Positions 1-7,272 of a stretch of 18,706 bases of DNA are shown here, piece after piece (the first letter of the stretch is position 1; every line of letters begins with the position of its first letter). Source of the DNA: an uncultured Collinsella sp. (lineage in GTDB: Bacteria; Actinomycetota; Coriobacteriia; Coriobacteriales; Coriobacteriaceae); the NCBI GenBank assembly GCA_958453935.1, contig CAUDZT010000044.1:1-18706 (forward strand), read 5' to 3'. A program made the translations under genes and the position numbers. The notes under the pieces are model-generated. The model ran no database searches. It was not told where the DNA came from and worked only from the letters and a program-made list of their open reading frames with translations.

Positions 1-241
1 TGGCTACGTTCTGAGCGCAGCCGTCACAGCTCATGCCGCCGATGAGCAGCTCATCGCTATAGGGATAGTGTGACGCATCGGTATCCACCACAACAACCTT
101 TTTGGCCTTCTTGCCGCTCGTACCATCGCTGCAGCAACTCTTCCCGTGTGTCGAAGCGGCAATGCGACGCAGTCCAAAAAACATGCCGACGGCAATGACG
201 GCCAGCACGATGAGATTCGCAGGGTTGAGCAAGTCACTCAT
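1..241 (-). CDS. Membrane-anchored heavy-metal-associated (HMA) domain protein, 3' end missing
   Basis: Not complete: it starts with ATG at 241 and runs off the left edge after 80 codons. A ribosome binding site (AAGGGGAG) lies just upstream on the minus strand. A hydrophobic segment at about residues 9-23 looks like a single N-terminal membrane anchor. It is followed by a short Cys- and Lys-rich linker (GKSCCSDG, then KKAKK). Next comes the start of an HMA fold, with the metal-binding motif GGMSCDGCAQNV (CxxC at residues 72 and 75). Families with this layout bind Cu(I) or similar soft metals and usually sit near copper or iron transport genes. I infer a membrane-tethered metal chaperone. The partner transporter would lie left of the window. 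A CsoR-like operator upstream fits copper-type control. The partial length prevents a subfamily call. Confidence 0.8.
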   Translation of the reverse strand, partial: MSDLLNPANLIVLAVIAVGMFFGLRRIAASTHGKSCCSDGTSGKKAKKVVVVDTDASHYPYSDELLIGGMSCDGCAQNVA

Positions 242-270
242 GCGCTCCCCTTTCAAGTAGCACTATCTAG

Positions 271-287
271 ATACCCCCATGGGGTGC
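271..287. promoter_or_regulatory. CsoR-like operator upstream of the HMA protein
   Basis: The sequence ATACCCCCATGGGGTGC contains the perfect 10-bp palindrome CCCCATGGGG (275-284) and resembles the TACCCC...GGGGTA sites of CsoR/RcnR-family metal sensors. It lies about 30 bases upstream of the HMA start, where the minus-strand promoter should be. A TATCTAGATA stretch next to it could supply the -10. The call rests on motif resemblance and on the metal-binding gene it controls. Confidence 0.5.
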
Positions 288-349
288 CCCCATCTTAACC
301 CAAAATCATGTCTGTTCGGTCAATTAGTTTCCCTCTTCAAACTTTTTTG

Positions 350-377
350 TTGACCATGGCTTACTTTCGTGTATAAG
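350..377 (+). promoter_or_regulatory. Sigma-70-type promoter of the DUF3793-flavodoxin operon
   Basis: TTGACC at 350-355 and TATAAG at 372-377 are separated by 16 bases, a good housekeeping-type promoter. It sits about 40 bases before the GTG start at 416. The sequence TAGGCTAAC at 384-392, around the expected transcription start, matches one core half of a DtxR/IdeR iron box; the other half is poor. Confidence 0.6.
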
Positions 378-415
378 TTTTCCTAGGCTAACAGTTTAGA
401 TCCGTAAGGAACGCC

Positions 416-1120
416 GTGACTCGAACCATAGACATCCCAACGTTTCAGGCGGCAGTCGTGCGCAACTGCTCTCCCACGCTCGCGGGCATCAAGCCGGCAT
501 CGCTCTTTACCTATCCAGGCACCTACGCCCACGGGGACGGCTCGACCACAACCGAAACCATTGCAGAACGCCGAGCACGCCTGCTCAACGTTATCGCCCA
601 GTGCAATCGCGAGCTTGACCCGCTCGGCATCCACCTGAGTGTTTTGGTCTGGCGGCCCTGCGGAGCGCTCGTGTACGCGTACCGAGCCAAAAGCCTCACC
701 ACCTATTTCGCAGACCCTCGCGTCCAAACGGCGCTCACCTCGGAAGGCTACGACACGAGAGACCTTTCGGCATGCCTTGTGCATTTGGCATCACGCATCA
801 CGCTCGCGAGCAATAACGTCGCGGAATGCGCCTGCAGCCAGACTCGATGCGCACTACCCCAGCAAGCTAGCTGCAGCAAAGACTGCACCTGCGAGTTTCC
901 GCACGAAATAGGCTACTTCCTTGGATATCCCTACGACGACGTGCACGAGTTTATCGTCCAGCGCGGCGAGAACTACAAGGTCTTTGGGGCCTGGAAGGTC
1001 TACGCAAATGTCGAGCAGGCGCTTGCGACGTTTGATGCCTACCGTGCCTGCACCCAATACTTCACTTTTATCTATCAGCAGGGCTGCAGCCTGGCGCAAC
1101 TTGCCCAGGCAACCCGATAG
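416..1120 (+). CDS. DUF3793 family protein with a Cys-rich insert
   Basis: A 234-residue protein starting with GTG, preceded by TAAGGA six bases upstream. The C-terminal half carries the family's recognisable block, FPHEIGYFLGYPYDDVHEFI (161-180), followed by GENYKVFGAWKVYANVEQA. The N-terminal half has the LAGIKPASLF and LVWRPCGALVYAYR segments. No enzymatic function is established for DUF3793. Between the halves is a cluster of six cysteines in 22 residues (138, 140, 145, 153, 157, 159), which looks able to bind a metal or an iron-sulfur cluster. No signal peptide or membrane segment is seen, so it is probably cytosolic. It shares an operon with the flavodoxin 45 bases downstream. My recollection is that DUF3793 genes often neighbour flavodoxin or iron-transport genes, so a link to iron or redox metabolism is an inference. 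Confidence 0.85.
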   Translation: MTRTIDIPTFQAAVVRNCSPTLAGIKPASLFTYPGTYAHGDGSTTTETIAERRARLLNVIAQCNRELDPLGIHLSVLVWRPCGALVYAYRAKSLTTYFADPRVQTALTSEGYDTRDLSACLVHLASRITLASNNVAECACSQTRCALPQQASCSKDCTCEFPHEIGYFLGYPYDDVHEFIVQRGENYKVFGAWKVYANVEQALATFDAYRACTQYFTFIYQQGCSLAQLAQATR

Positions 1121-1165
1121 AACGTACAAGCCGCGGCAAGCGCCGCACGACCGAAAGGACAAAAC

Positions 1166-1585
1166 ATGAGCAAGACCGCCGTCGTCTACTGGAGCGGCAC
1201 GGGCAATACCGAGGCCATGGCAAACCTCGTCGTCGAAGGCGCCACGTCCGCGGGGGCCGAGACTGAGGTCATCCCCTGCGCCGACTTCTCTGCCGACAAG
1301 GCCGCCGAATATGATGCCTTCGCCTTCGGCTGCCCCGCCATGGGCTCCGAGGAGCTTGAGTATGACGAGTTTCAGCCTATGTGGGACGAGGTCAAGGAGA
1401 CCCTCGGCGACAAGAAGGTCGTCCTCTTTGGCTCCTATTCGTGGGCCGAGGGCGAGTGGATGGACAACTGGAAGGCCGACGCCGACGAGGCGGGTGTCAA
1501 CGTCGTCGATTCCGTCATTTGCTACGACACCCCCGACGATGAGGGCGAGGCGGCCTGCCGCGCCCTTGGAGCCGAGCTCGCCTAG
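1166..1585 (+). CDS. Flavodoxin (short chain)
   Basis: A 139-residue FMN-binding electron carrier. The N-terminal beta strand and phosphate-binding loop are clear: AVVYWSGTGNTEAMA, with SGTGNT at residues 10-15. FGCPAMGSEELE (about 52-63) and FGSYSWAEGEWMD (about 91-103) are the flavin-contacting loops. The length is typical of short-chain flavodoxins. The start is supported by AAAGGA eight bases upstream of the ATG. It is the second gene after DUF3793 and probably shares its promoter. Flavodoxins replace ferredoxin as low-potential electron carriers, often under iron limitation. Whether that holds here depends on regulation the sequence only hints at. It ends just before a strong bidirectional terminator. 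Confidence 0.95.
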   Translation: MSKTAVVYWSGTGNTEAMANLVVEGATSAGAETEVIPCADFSADKAAEYDAFAFGCPAMGSEELEYDEFQPMWDEVKETLGDKKVVLFGSYSWAEGEWMDNWKADADEAGVNVVDSVICYDTPDDEGEAACRALGAELA

Positions 1586-1643
1586 CGGCAATGAGCTCCG
1601 CCCGTAACGCGCTCTGCACCAAAACACATTCGCATCCCAACAA

Positions 1644-1678
1644 AAAACGGGAGCCGGATCACATCCAGCTCCCGTTTT
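1644..1678. terminator. Bidirectional terminator between flavodoxin and the ABC ATPase gene
   Basis: GGGAGC (1649-1654) pairs with GCTCCC (1668-1673), with an inner GGAT/ATCC extension after one mismatch. The hairpin is flanked by A-runs on the left and GTTTT on the right, so it reads as hairpin plus T-tract on both strands (T4 on plus, T6 on minus). It serves the convergent flavodoxin and ABC transporter operons. Confidence 0.85.
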
Positions 1679-1703
1679 CTGCTATGTCAGTCATATAAAG
1701 CGG

Positions 1704-2456
1704 CTACGAAATATTGCCCAAGAACGCCTTGGTGCGCTCGCTCTTGGGGTGGTCGAAGACCTCACTCGGCGTACCCTCTTCCACAATGACGCCGCCGTCC
1801 ATAAAGACGACGCGGTCGGCGACATCGCGGGCAAAGCCCATCTCGTGCGTCACGACGATCATGGTCATGCCGTCGCGCGCCAAGTCGCGCATGACGCCCA
1901 GGACGTCGCGCACGAGCTCGGGGTCGAGCGCCGAGGTGGCCTCGTCAAAGAGCATGACGTGCGGGTTCATCGACAGGGCGCGAGCGATGGCAACGCGCTG
2001 CTGCTGGCCGCCCGAGAGCTGGCTCGGCATAAAGTCGATACGCTCGGCAAGACCGACCTTGGTCAGCTCCTCGACGGCAATCTTCTCGGCCTCTTCCTTG
2101 CTGCGCTTGAGTACCTTCTGCTGCGCGAGCATGACGTTCTTTTTGACTGAGAGGTGCGGGAACAAATTGAACTGCTGGAACACCATGCCCAGATGCGTAC
2201 GTACCTTGTTAAGGTCGACACCCTTGGCGCACACGTCCACGCCCTCAACGACAATCGAGCCACTCGTGGGATGCTCCAGACGGTTGATGCAGCGAAGCAT
2301 CGTCGACTTGCCCGAGCCCGAGGGGCCCAAGACCACAACGACCTCACCCTTGTGCACATCCAGATCGATATCGCGCAGGACCACGTTGTCGCCAAAGGCC
2401 TTCTGGAGGTTCTTGATACTGACGACGACCTCGTTCGAGTTATTGGTTTCGCTCAT
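1704..2456 (-). CDS. Polar amino-acid ABC transporter, ATP-binding protein
   Basis: A 250-residue ATPase of the GlnQ/HisP type that powers amino-acid import at the inner face of the membrane. All motifs are intact: Walker A GPSGSGKST (44-52), Q-loop at Q94 (FQQFN), signature LSGGQ (147-151), Walker B VMLFDE (167-172) and the H-loop histidine H204 (VTHE). Length and the SALDPE segment are typical of the polar amino-acid uptake family. The start is preceded by AAGGAGG, which overlaps the stop of the permease gene 12 bases upstream, so the two are translated from one message. It is the last gene of the importer operon and ends at the bidirectional terminator. The sequence does not show which amino acid is carried. 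Confidence 0.95.
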   Translation of the reverse strand: MSETNNSNEVVVSIKNLQKAFGDNVVLRDIDLDVHKGEVVVVLGPSGSGKSTMLRCINRLEHPTSGSIVVEGVDVCAKGVDLNKVRTHLGMVFQQFNLFPHLSVKKNVMLAQQKVLKRSKEEAEKIAVEELTKVGLAERIDFMPSQLSGGQQQRVAIARALSMNPHVMLFDEATSALDPELVRDVLGVMRDLARDGMTMIVVTHEMGFARDVADRVVFMDGGVIVEEGTPSEVFDHPKSERTKAFLGNIS

Positions 2457-2468
2457 GATAGGACCTCC

Positions 2469-3830
2469 TTACAGACCGGCGATGTGATCGGCGGGCGTCG
2501 CGACAACCTGTCCGGCGCTCTTGGCGGGACGCTTCTTCTTGGTCTCGGCCGTGCCCAAAAGCCTCGCCTCAAGACCGCTCACCAAGCGAGCGAGCGGCAG
2601 GGTGATGACCAGATAGAACAGAGCGGCAACCACGTACGGTGTAATGGAGCCCGTCGTGGCCACGATGGTACGGGCGTTCATGACGATCTCGACCACACCC
2701 ACGGCGGCAAGCAGCGACGTATCCTTGTAAAGTAAGATAAACTCGCTGGTCAGCGTAGGCAAAACATTGCGGAACGTCTGCGGAATCATAACGTAGAGCA
2801 GCGTCTGGAAGGCATTCATGCCCAGAGAGCGAGCAGCCTCGTTTTGGCCCTTGGGGATTGATTGAATACCGGCACGGAAGATCTCGCACAGGTACGCAGA
2901 CGAGTTCATGGCCATGACGATAACGCCCAAGACATAGTCGTCCACCTTGACGCCGGCCAACGGCAGACCGAAGAACGCGATGTAGATCTGCAGGAACGCC
3001 GGCGTACCGCGAATGATATTCACGTAGATGCCGGCGAGGCAGCGCAGGATGCGCGACTTGGAGATGCGCATGAGCGACAGGGCAAAACCGAAGGGAATTG
3101 CCAGCGGAAACGCCACGAGCACGATCGAGAGCGACATGAGGAAGCCCTTAAAGACGATCGGCAGGCTCTGGACCAAAATGACCGGGTTCAGGAACAGGCG
3201 CAGGAACATATTGGAGTTCCAGGCCTCGACCCACGGCTGCTCTTTAAGGTCGGCCAAGAAGTTATCGAAGGCCGTCACGCCCTTGATCTCCACCGACGGA
3301 ATCTTGGAGATCTTCTTGGTCGACCCGTCGGCGAGCGTATAGGTGCCGCTAAAGGCCTCATCGCCGCCCTCGACGGGGAAGGTCACGCCGTAAACCTCGA
3401 CACGGAAAAAGCCGCCGGCAGGCGCCGTCTCGCCAAAATCGATCTTGAGCGTCTGGCCGTCAGCCTTGCACGTGGGTTTCATGGGCGTACGATCCATGAG
3501 GTCCTCGCCCGAGAGCATCGTCAATCGTGTGTCATCGGTACCAAACGTCGTGCCGTCGACAAACGTCAGCGAAAGACCGCTCAGCTCCTCATCGGCATCG
3601 GCCTGGACCTCCCAGGTAATGCGCGTCTCGGTACCGCCGACCACAGCGCTGCCCGAACCGGTGTTGGGTCGGGCGGTAATCTTTGCGGCCTCAAGCGCTT
3701 GGGCGGTCGTGGGCGCATATGCCCCCACACACACCAGCGCGAGCGCCACGGCCATGACGCAGGCTAGCTTTTGGAGCAAGGCGGGCAGTGGAAAACGCTG
3801 CTCCGCGGCCCCTTTGTTCAGTCGAGACAA
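2469..3830 (-). CDS. Amino-acid ABC transporter permease with a secreted N-terminal domain
   Basis: A 453-residue protein from the preferred TTG start at 3830, which has AGGAG five bases upstream. The open frame extends to 3935, but that extension reads back into the terminator of the preceding gene, so I reject it. Residues 1-45 look like a signal peptide (hydrophobic AVALALVCVGAYA, then AQA). Residues about 47-190 form a beta-rich extracytoplasmic region rich in Thr, Gly and Asp, which I do not recognise. Residues from about 215 are a standard His/Glu/Gln-type permease with several membrane helices and the EAA coupling loop (EIFRAGIQSIPKGQNEAARSLG). The C-terminus is Lys-rich. The extra domain is not a normal solute-binding protein; it might dock the binding protein or sense substrate. 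It lies between the lipoprotein and ATPase genes. Confidence 0.9.
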   Translation of the reverse strand: MSRLNKGAAEQRFPLPALLQKLACVMAVALALVCVGAYAPTTAQALEAAKITARPNTGSGSAVVGGTETRITWEVQADADEELSGLSLTFVDGTTFGTDDTRLTMLSGEDLMDRTPMKPTCKADGQTLKIDFGETAPAGGFFRVEVYGVTFPVEGGDEAFSGTYTLADGSTKKISKIPSVEIKGVTAFDNFLADLKEQPWVEAWNSNMFLRLFLNPVILVQSLPIVFKGFLMSLSIVLVAFPLAIPFGFALSLMRISKSRILRCLAGIYVNIIRGTPAFLQIYIAFFGLPLAGVKVDDYVLGVIVMAMNSSAYLCEIFRAGIQSIPKGQNEAARSLGMNAFQTLLYVMIPQTFRNVLPTLTSEFILLYKDTSLLAAVGVVEIVMNARTIVATTGSITPYVVAALFYLVITLPLARLVSGLEARLLGTAETKKKRPAKSAGQVVATPADHIAGL

Positions 3831-3898
3831 GGTGGCTCCTATCGTAGAAGTTGCCGGCAAAACGAGACGGAAATGCTCTCCGTCAAGAGAAGCGCAAA

Positions 3899-3926
3899 GG
3901 CCCTCTCCGCCAAAGCGGAAAGGGCC
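3899..3926 (-). terminator. Hairpin between the binding-protein and permease genes
   Basis: GGCCCTCTCCGC (3899-3910) and GCGGAAAGGGCC (3915-3926) form a 12-bp stem with one mismatch and a CAAA loop. On the minus strand it is followed by TTTGCGCTTCT, a broken T-tract. It lies just after the binding-protein stop, so it probably causes partial termination or 3'-end protection, giving more lipoprotein than permease. A second small inverted repeat, GACGGA-N7-TCCGTC, follows at 3866-3884. Confidence 0.65.
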
Positions 3927-3948
3927 CGCGAGCAATCAAGTAGCTATT

Positions 3949-4809
3949 TTACTTGATGTTGTACTTAGCCATGAGGGCATCAACGGTACCGTCGTCGGTC
4001 AGATCCTTGATGGCCTGGTTGATGTCGTCCTTGAGCTTGGTGTTGCCCTGGTTGATGGCGATGGCGTACTCCTCGCCGGTGCTGACCTGCTTGATGGTCT
4101 GGCAGGTGTTGAACTGCTCGGCGGTCAGCTGGCTAGCAACGGAGCGGTTGGTGACTACGGCATCGCCCTTATCGGACTGCAGGGCGCTGAAGCACTCGGT
4201 GGCGTCCTTGTAGGGGACGATCTTGGCCTTAGGGAAGTTCTCCTGGGCAAAGGCCTCGGCGGTCGATCCAGACTGGACGATGATGGTAGCGTCGGCGTTG
4301 TTGAGCTTCTCGCTGTAGTTGTCGGCCGTGATGTCGGTGTTATCGACCTTGGTCACGATAGCCTGATCGTCCATGTAGTAGGAATCGGAGAAAGTGACTT
4401 CCTTCTCACGCTCGGGCGTGTCAGTGATAGCCGCGATGGCGACGTCGTACTTGGCGCCCGAAGCAACGCCGGGGACGAGCGTGTCGAAGTCGTTGTTGAC
4501 GTACTCGACATCCAGGCCCAGCTTGTCGCCGATAGCCTTGATAAGCTCAAGGTCAAAGCCCTGGTAGTCGCCGTTGTCATCCTTGTACTCAAACGGCGCG
4601 TACTCGGCAGAGGTGCCGACGGTGAGCGTACCGTCCTTGACGAGCGCGTACTCCTTGGAGCCGTCGACCTTCTCGACCTTAGCGTCGTCAGAGCTGCTGG
4701 AACCGGCATCAGAACCAGAGGTGGCGTTGGACGAACCGCAGCCCGTCAGAGCAAGGGCGAGCGCCATAGCACCCGTGGCGGCAAATGCGCCAAGCTTCTT
4801 CAGCTTCAT
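3949..4809 (-). CDS. Amino-acid ABC transporter substrate-binding lipoprotein
   Basis: A 286-residue extracytoplasmic binding protein of the polar amino-acid (SBP_bac_3) family. The start at 4809 is chosen because GGAAGGAG sits seven bases upstream; an in-frame ATG at 4875 would lie in the promoter. Residues 1-23 are a lipoprotein signal with a lipobox ending LTGC, so Cys24 is lipidated. A Ser/Asp-rich linker follows. The mature domain opens with the family pattern GTSAEYAPFEYKD and GFDLELIKAIGDKLG. Later segments (VAIAAITDTPEREKEVTFSDSYY and EEYAIAINQGN) are also typical. It is the first gene of an importer operon with the permease and ATPase downstream on the same strand. Its own promoter is seen at 4867-4895. 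Substrate specificity cannot be read reliably from the sequence. Confidence 0.93.
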   Translation of the reverse strand: MKLKKLGAFAATGAMALALALTGCGSSNATSGSDAGSSSSDDAKVEKVDGSKEYALVKDGTLTVGTSAEYAPFEYKDDNGDYQGFDLELIKAIGDKLGLDVEYVNNDFDTLVPGVASGAKYDVAIAAITDTPEREKEVTFSDSYYMDDQAIVTKVDNTDITADNYSEKLNNADATIIVQSGSTAEAFAQENFPKAKIVPYKDATECFSALQSDKGDAVVTNRSVASQLTAEQFNTCQTIKQVSTGEEYAIAINQGNTKLKDDINQAIKDLTDDGTVDALMAKYNIK

Positions 4810-4866
4810 AATCAGTCTCCTTCCGGTGACCTCGTTTGATTCAGAGGTCTGCAAAAACTGAGGGTT

Positions 4867-4895
4867 ATTATGCACCCGCTTGTAGGAATCTGCAA
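4867..4895 (-). promoter_or_regulatory. Promoter of the amino-acid importer operon
   Basis: On the minus strand, TTGCAG (4895-4890) and CATAAT (4872-4867) are separated by exactly 17 bases, close to the sigma-70 consensus. Transcription would start near 4860, giving a leader of about 50 bases before the ATG at 4809. Confidence 0.7.
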
Positions 4896-4956
4896 TGAGA
4901 AAACTGATTGAAACAAACCCATAACGTGAATGAAATACCCACTTTGTGACTGTTTA

Positions 4957-5823
4957 TTACTGCTGCAATGACCTTAAGAGTTTAATTTCAGCCGCATAAC
5001 CTGCAAGTTCGTTCGGTGTCTCCAAAATGAAAGGCAACGCACGCAGACGGTCATTCGATACAATATTCTGCATAACCTGCATACCGCCGCCAAGCTCCTC
5101 GCTACCAAGGTAGCCCTTACCGATGCACTCGTGACGATCTTTATGGGCGCCACAGGGGTTCTTCGAATCGTTGATGTGTACGGCACGCAAGCGGTCGATA
5201 CCCACCACGCGGTCGAACTCGTCGAGTACGCCGTCCAGATCATGGATGATGTCGTAGCCGGCATCGCTCACATGGCAGGTGTCTAGGCAAACGCCCAACT
5301 TGACCGACAGCTCGGGGCGTTTGTCGGCAACGCCCTGGATGATGAGCGCCAGCTCCTCAAAGTTGCGGCCCACCTCGGTGCCCTTGCCGGCCATGGTCTC
5401 GAGCAGCACCGTCGTCTGCTGGCCCTCAAACATCACCTGACACAGGGTGTCGACAATCATCTGAATGCCGACGTCGGAGCCCTGTCCCACATGCGCACCG
5501 GGATGGAAGTTGTAGTAGTTGCCGGGCAGTGCTTCCAGACGCTGCAAGTCCTCGGCCATTGCCTCCAAGGCAAACTCGCGCGCCCGCTCTTTGGTTGAGC
5601 AGGGGTTATAGGTATACGGGGCATGCGCCACCAGCGGTCCAAAGTCGTTTTGCGCCATAAGCTCGCGCAGAGCCGCCACGTCATCCATGTCAAGGTCTTT
5701 CGCCTTGCCACCGCGCGGGTTGCGCGTAAAGAACGCAAAGGTATTGGCGCCAATGGATAGCGCCGTCTCCCCCATCGCCCGATAGCCCTTCGTCGTCGAA
5801 AGATGACACCCGATCGTCAGCAT
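4957..5823 (-). CDS. nfo: Endonuclease IV (AP endonuclease, family 2)
   Basis: A 288-residue Zn-dependent enzyme that cuts DNA 5' of abasic sites in base-excision repair. The metal-binding residues known from E. coli Nfo all have counterparts: H67 (VAHAPY), H107 (FHPGAH), E142 (LLETMAG), D181 and H184 (LDTCHVSDAG), H216 (VHINDSKN), D229 and H231 (KDRHECIGKG) and E268 (ILETPN). Length is normal for the family. The start MLTIG has GAGGGAG six bases upstream; earlier in-frame starts would reach into the large palindrome at 5847-5905, so they are unlikely. The gene follows the aldo/keto reductase on the same strand with a gap of about 100 bases that holds the palindrome. No terminator is obvious before the importer operon. 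Confidence 0.95.
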   Translation of the reverse strand: MLTIGCHLSTTKGYRAMGETALSIGANTFAFFTRNPRGGKAKDLDMDDVAALRELMAQNDFGPLVAHAPYTYNPCSTKERAREFALEAMAEDLQRLEALPGNYYNFHPGAHVGQGSDVGIQMIVDTLCQVMFEGQQTTVLLETMAGKGTEVGRNFEELALIIQGVADKRPELSVKLGVCLDTCHVSDAGYDIIHDLDGVLDEFDRVVGIDRLRAVHINDSKNPCGAHKDRHECIGKGYLGSEELGGGMQVMQNIVSNDRLRALPFILETPNELAGYAAEIKLLRSLQQ

Positions 5824-5846
5824 CTCCAACTCCCTCTTCATCAGTT

Positions 5847-5905
5847 GCGGTGAAATACGGTCTATTGGTGCCCTATTTTGGCGCAAACAGACCGTATTCC
5901 ACCGC
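5847..5905. repeat. Large imperfect palindrome (REP/MITE-like) between the reductase and nfo
   Basis: GCGGTGAAATACGGTCT (5847-5863) and AGACCGTATTCCACCGC (5889-5905) are inverted copies matching at 16 of 17 positions. The 25-base spacer can extend the stem (GGTGCC against GGCGC), leaving a small CTATTTT loop. There is no T-tract after it on either strand, so it is not a standard terminator. It sits about 15 bases after the reductase stop and about 24 bases before the nfo start. Confidence 0.8.
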
Positions 5906-5919
5906 ACGTTATAAAAGGG

Positions 5920-7110
5920 TCATGAGGAGCGCGTTTTGCTGAAGACTTTAAGCATGACCGTTACGGGGCCAGGCTGGAAACGTCGGCGCACGTCATCGAG
6001 ACGCTCGGGGATATCGATATGCTGTGGGCAGTGGCGCGCGCATTTGCCGCACTTGACGCAATTGCTCACCAGCTTGGCCTCGCTTGTGCGCACCGCGCTC
6101 GCCGTAAAGTACTGCGATAGACCCGTAAACCAGCTGTGCGCATAGCTTGCGTTGTAGGCGGCAAAACATCCAGGGATATTGATGCCTTTAGGGCACGGCA
6201 TGCAATAGCCGCATCCCGTGCAGGGCACGCGATTCGATTTTTCAAACTCCGTCAGCACGTGCGCGATGGCATCGAGCTGAGTACCTGTCATCGAATCCGG
6301 CAGGGCTCGGTCGGCCAGCGCCGCGTTCTCATCCACCTGCGCGGTATCGGTCATACCCGAAAGCAGCATCGTCACCTGAGGATGATTCCACACCCACGAA
6401 AGACCCCAGGCGGCAGGAGTGCGCAAATGCGGGTCACGGGCACTATCGAGCGCGGCGCGGGCCCGCGGCGGCAGTTTACCCGCTAGACGACCGCCCAGCA
6501 GCGGCTCCATCACAAACACCGCGAGCCCGCGCTCCGCAGCCGCCATGAGTCCCGCCGTTCCCGCTTGGTAATGCTCGCCGGCATAGTTGTACTGGATCTG
6601 GCAAAAATCCCAGTCATATGCGTCAAGCATCGTAAGGAAGTCCGCCGCGCTGCCGTGGTACGAAAAACCAATCTGGCGAATGCGCCCCGCCGCCTTTTGA
6701 CGCGCGATCCAGTCCTCGATGCCCAACGCCACCACACGTTCCCACTGGGCGGGCGAGGTAATGTTGTGCATGAGGTAATAGTCGATATGTTCGGTCCGCA
6801 GGCGGCGCAGTTGCTCGTCGAAGAACCGGTCGAAATCCTCCGCGCATTTGCACGAAGCATGCGGCAGCTTGGTCGCGAGCAAAACCTGGTCGCGTAGGCC
6901 TAGGCGCTCAAGCGAAGCGCCCACACAAGCCTCGTTGCCGGGATAGAGATAGGCCGTGTCCAGGTAGTTAATCCCCTGCTCCACCGCACGGGAGATGATG
7001 GCGTCGGCAGTCTTCGCATCCGGGCGTCCCGGCGCACCGGGAAACCTCATGCAGCCCAGTCCCAACGCCGAGATACGGTTGCCGCTTTTGGGGTCAACGC
7101 GATATTGCAC
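5920..7110 (-). CDS. Aldo/keto reductase with C-terminal 2[4Fe-4S] ferredoxin domain
   Basis: A 396-residue fusion. Residues 1-290 form an aldo/keto reductase barrel with the catalytic tetrad D51, Y56, K81 and H115 in the contexts YLDTAYLY, ATKLP and YYLMHNI. Residues 297-306 carry CTGCGYCMPCP and residues 351-361 carry CVKCGKCARHCP, two typical [4Fe-4S] ligand sets. This architecture is common in anaerobes. It is thought to couple a carbonyl/alcohol redox reaction to ferredoxin-type electron flow, but substrates are mostly unknown. The GTG start at 7110 is preceded by a very G-rich Shine-Dalgarno region (GGGAGGGG). It is cytosolic, with no membrane segments. It is divergent from the cyclase-family gene at 7273 and lies upstream of nfo on the same strand. 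Confidence 0.93.
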   Translation of the reverse strand: MQYRVDPKSGNRISALGLGCMRFPGAPGRPDAKTADAIISRAVEQGINYLDTAYLYPGNEACVGASLERLGLRDQVLLATKLPHASCKCAEDFDRFFDEQLRRLRTEHIDYYLMHNITSPAQWERVVALGIEDWIARQKAAGRIRQIGFSYHGSAADFLTMLDAYDWDFCQIQYNYAGEHYQAGTAGLMAAAERGLAVFVMEPLLGGRLAGKLPPRARAALDSARDPHLRTPAAWGLSWVWNHPQVTMLLSGMTDTAQVDENAALADRALPDSMTGTQLDAIAHVLTEFEKSNRVPCTGCGYCMPCPKGINIPGCFAAYNASYAHSWFTGLSQYFTASAVRTSEAKLVSNCVKCGKCARHCPQHIDIPERLDDVRRRFQPGPVTVMLKVFSKTRSS

Positions 7111-7272
7111 GGCCCCTCCCCTCCCATCGAAGTCCTGACAAGGCGAAACAAACCCGTCACGTCATCGAAACGCATCGGAATCGCAATCGAGAACGTATCG
7201 TAACGCAGCAGAAATCAGGCCGTCACGGCACCGCTTTAACATCAGCAAAAAGCCCGATGAAAGGAGTCGCCC

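Noticed and set aside
854..1627. Minus-strand open frame opposite DUF3793 and flavodoxin
   Set aside because: It is antisense to two recognised genes, has no family motif and no convincing ribosome binding site.
3831..3935. Upstream extension of the permease frame to an ATG at 3935
   Set aside because: It would encode the hairpin that follows the lipoprotein gene, and it places a charged stretch before the signal peptide. The TTG at 3830 has a well-spaced AGGAG.
3445..4839. Long plus-strand open frame across the permease and lipoprotein genes
   Set aside because: It spans two well-supported minus-strand genes and their terminator, and its product is low-complexity Val/Leu/Gly/Arg sequence typical of antisense frames in G+C-rich DNA.
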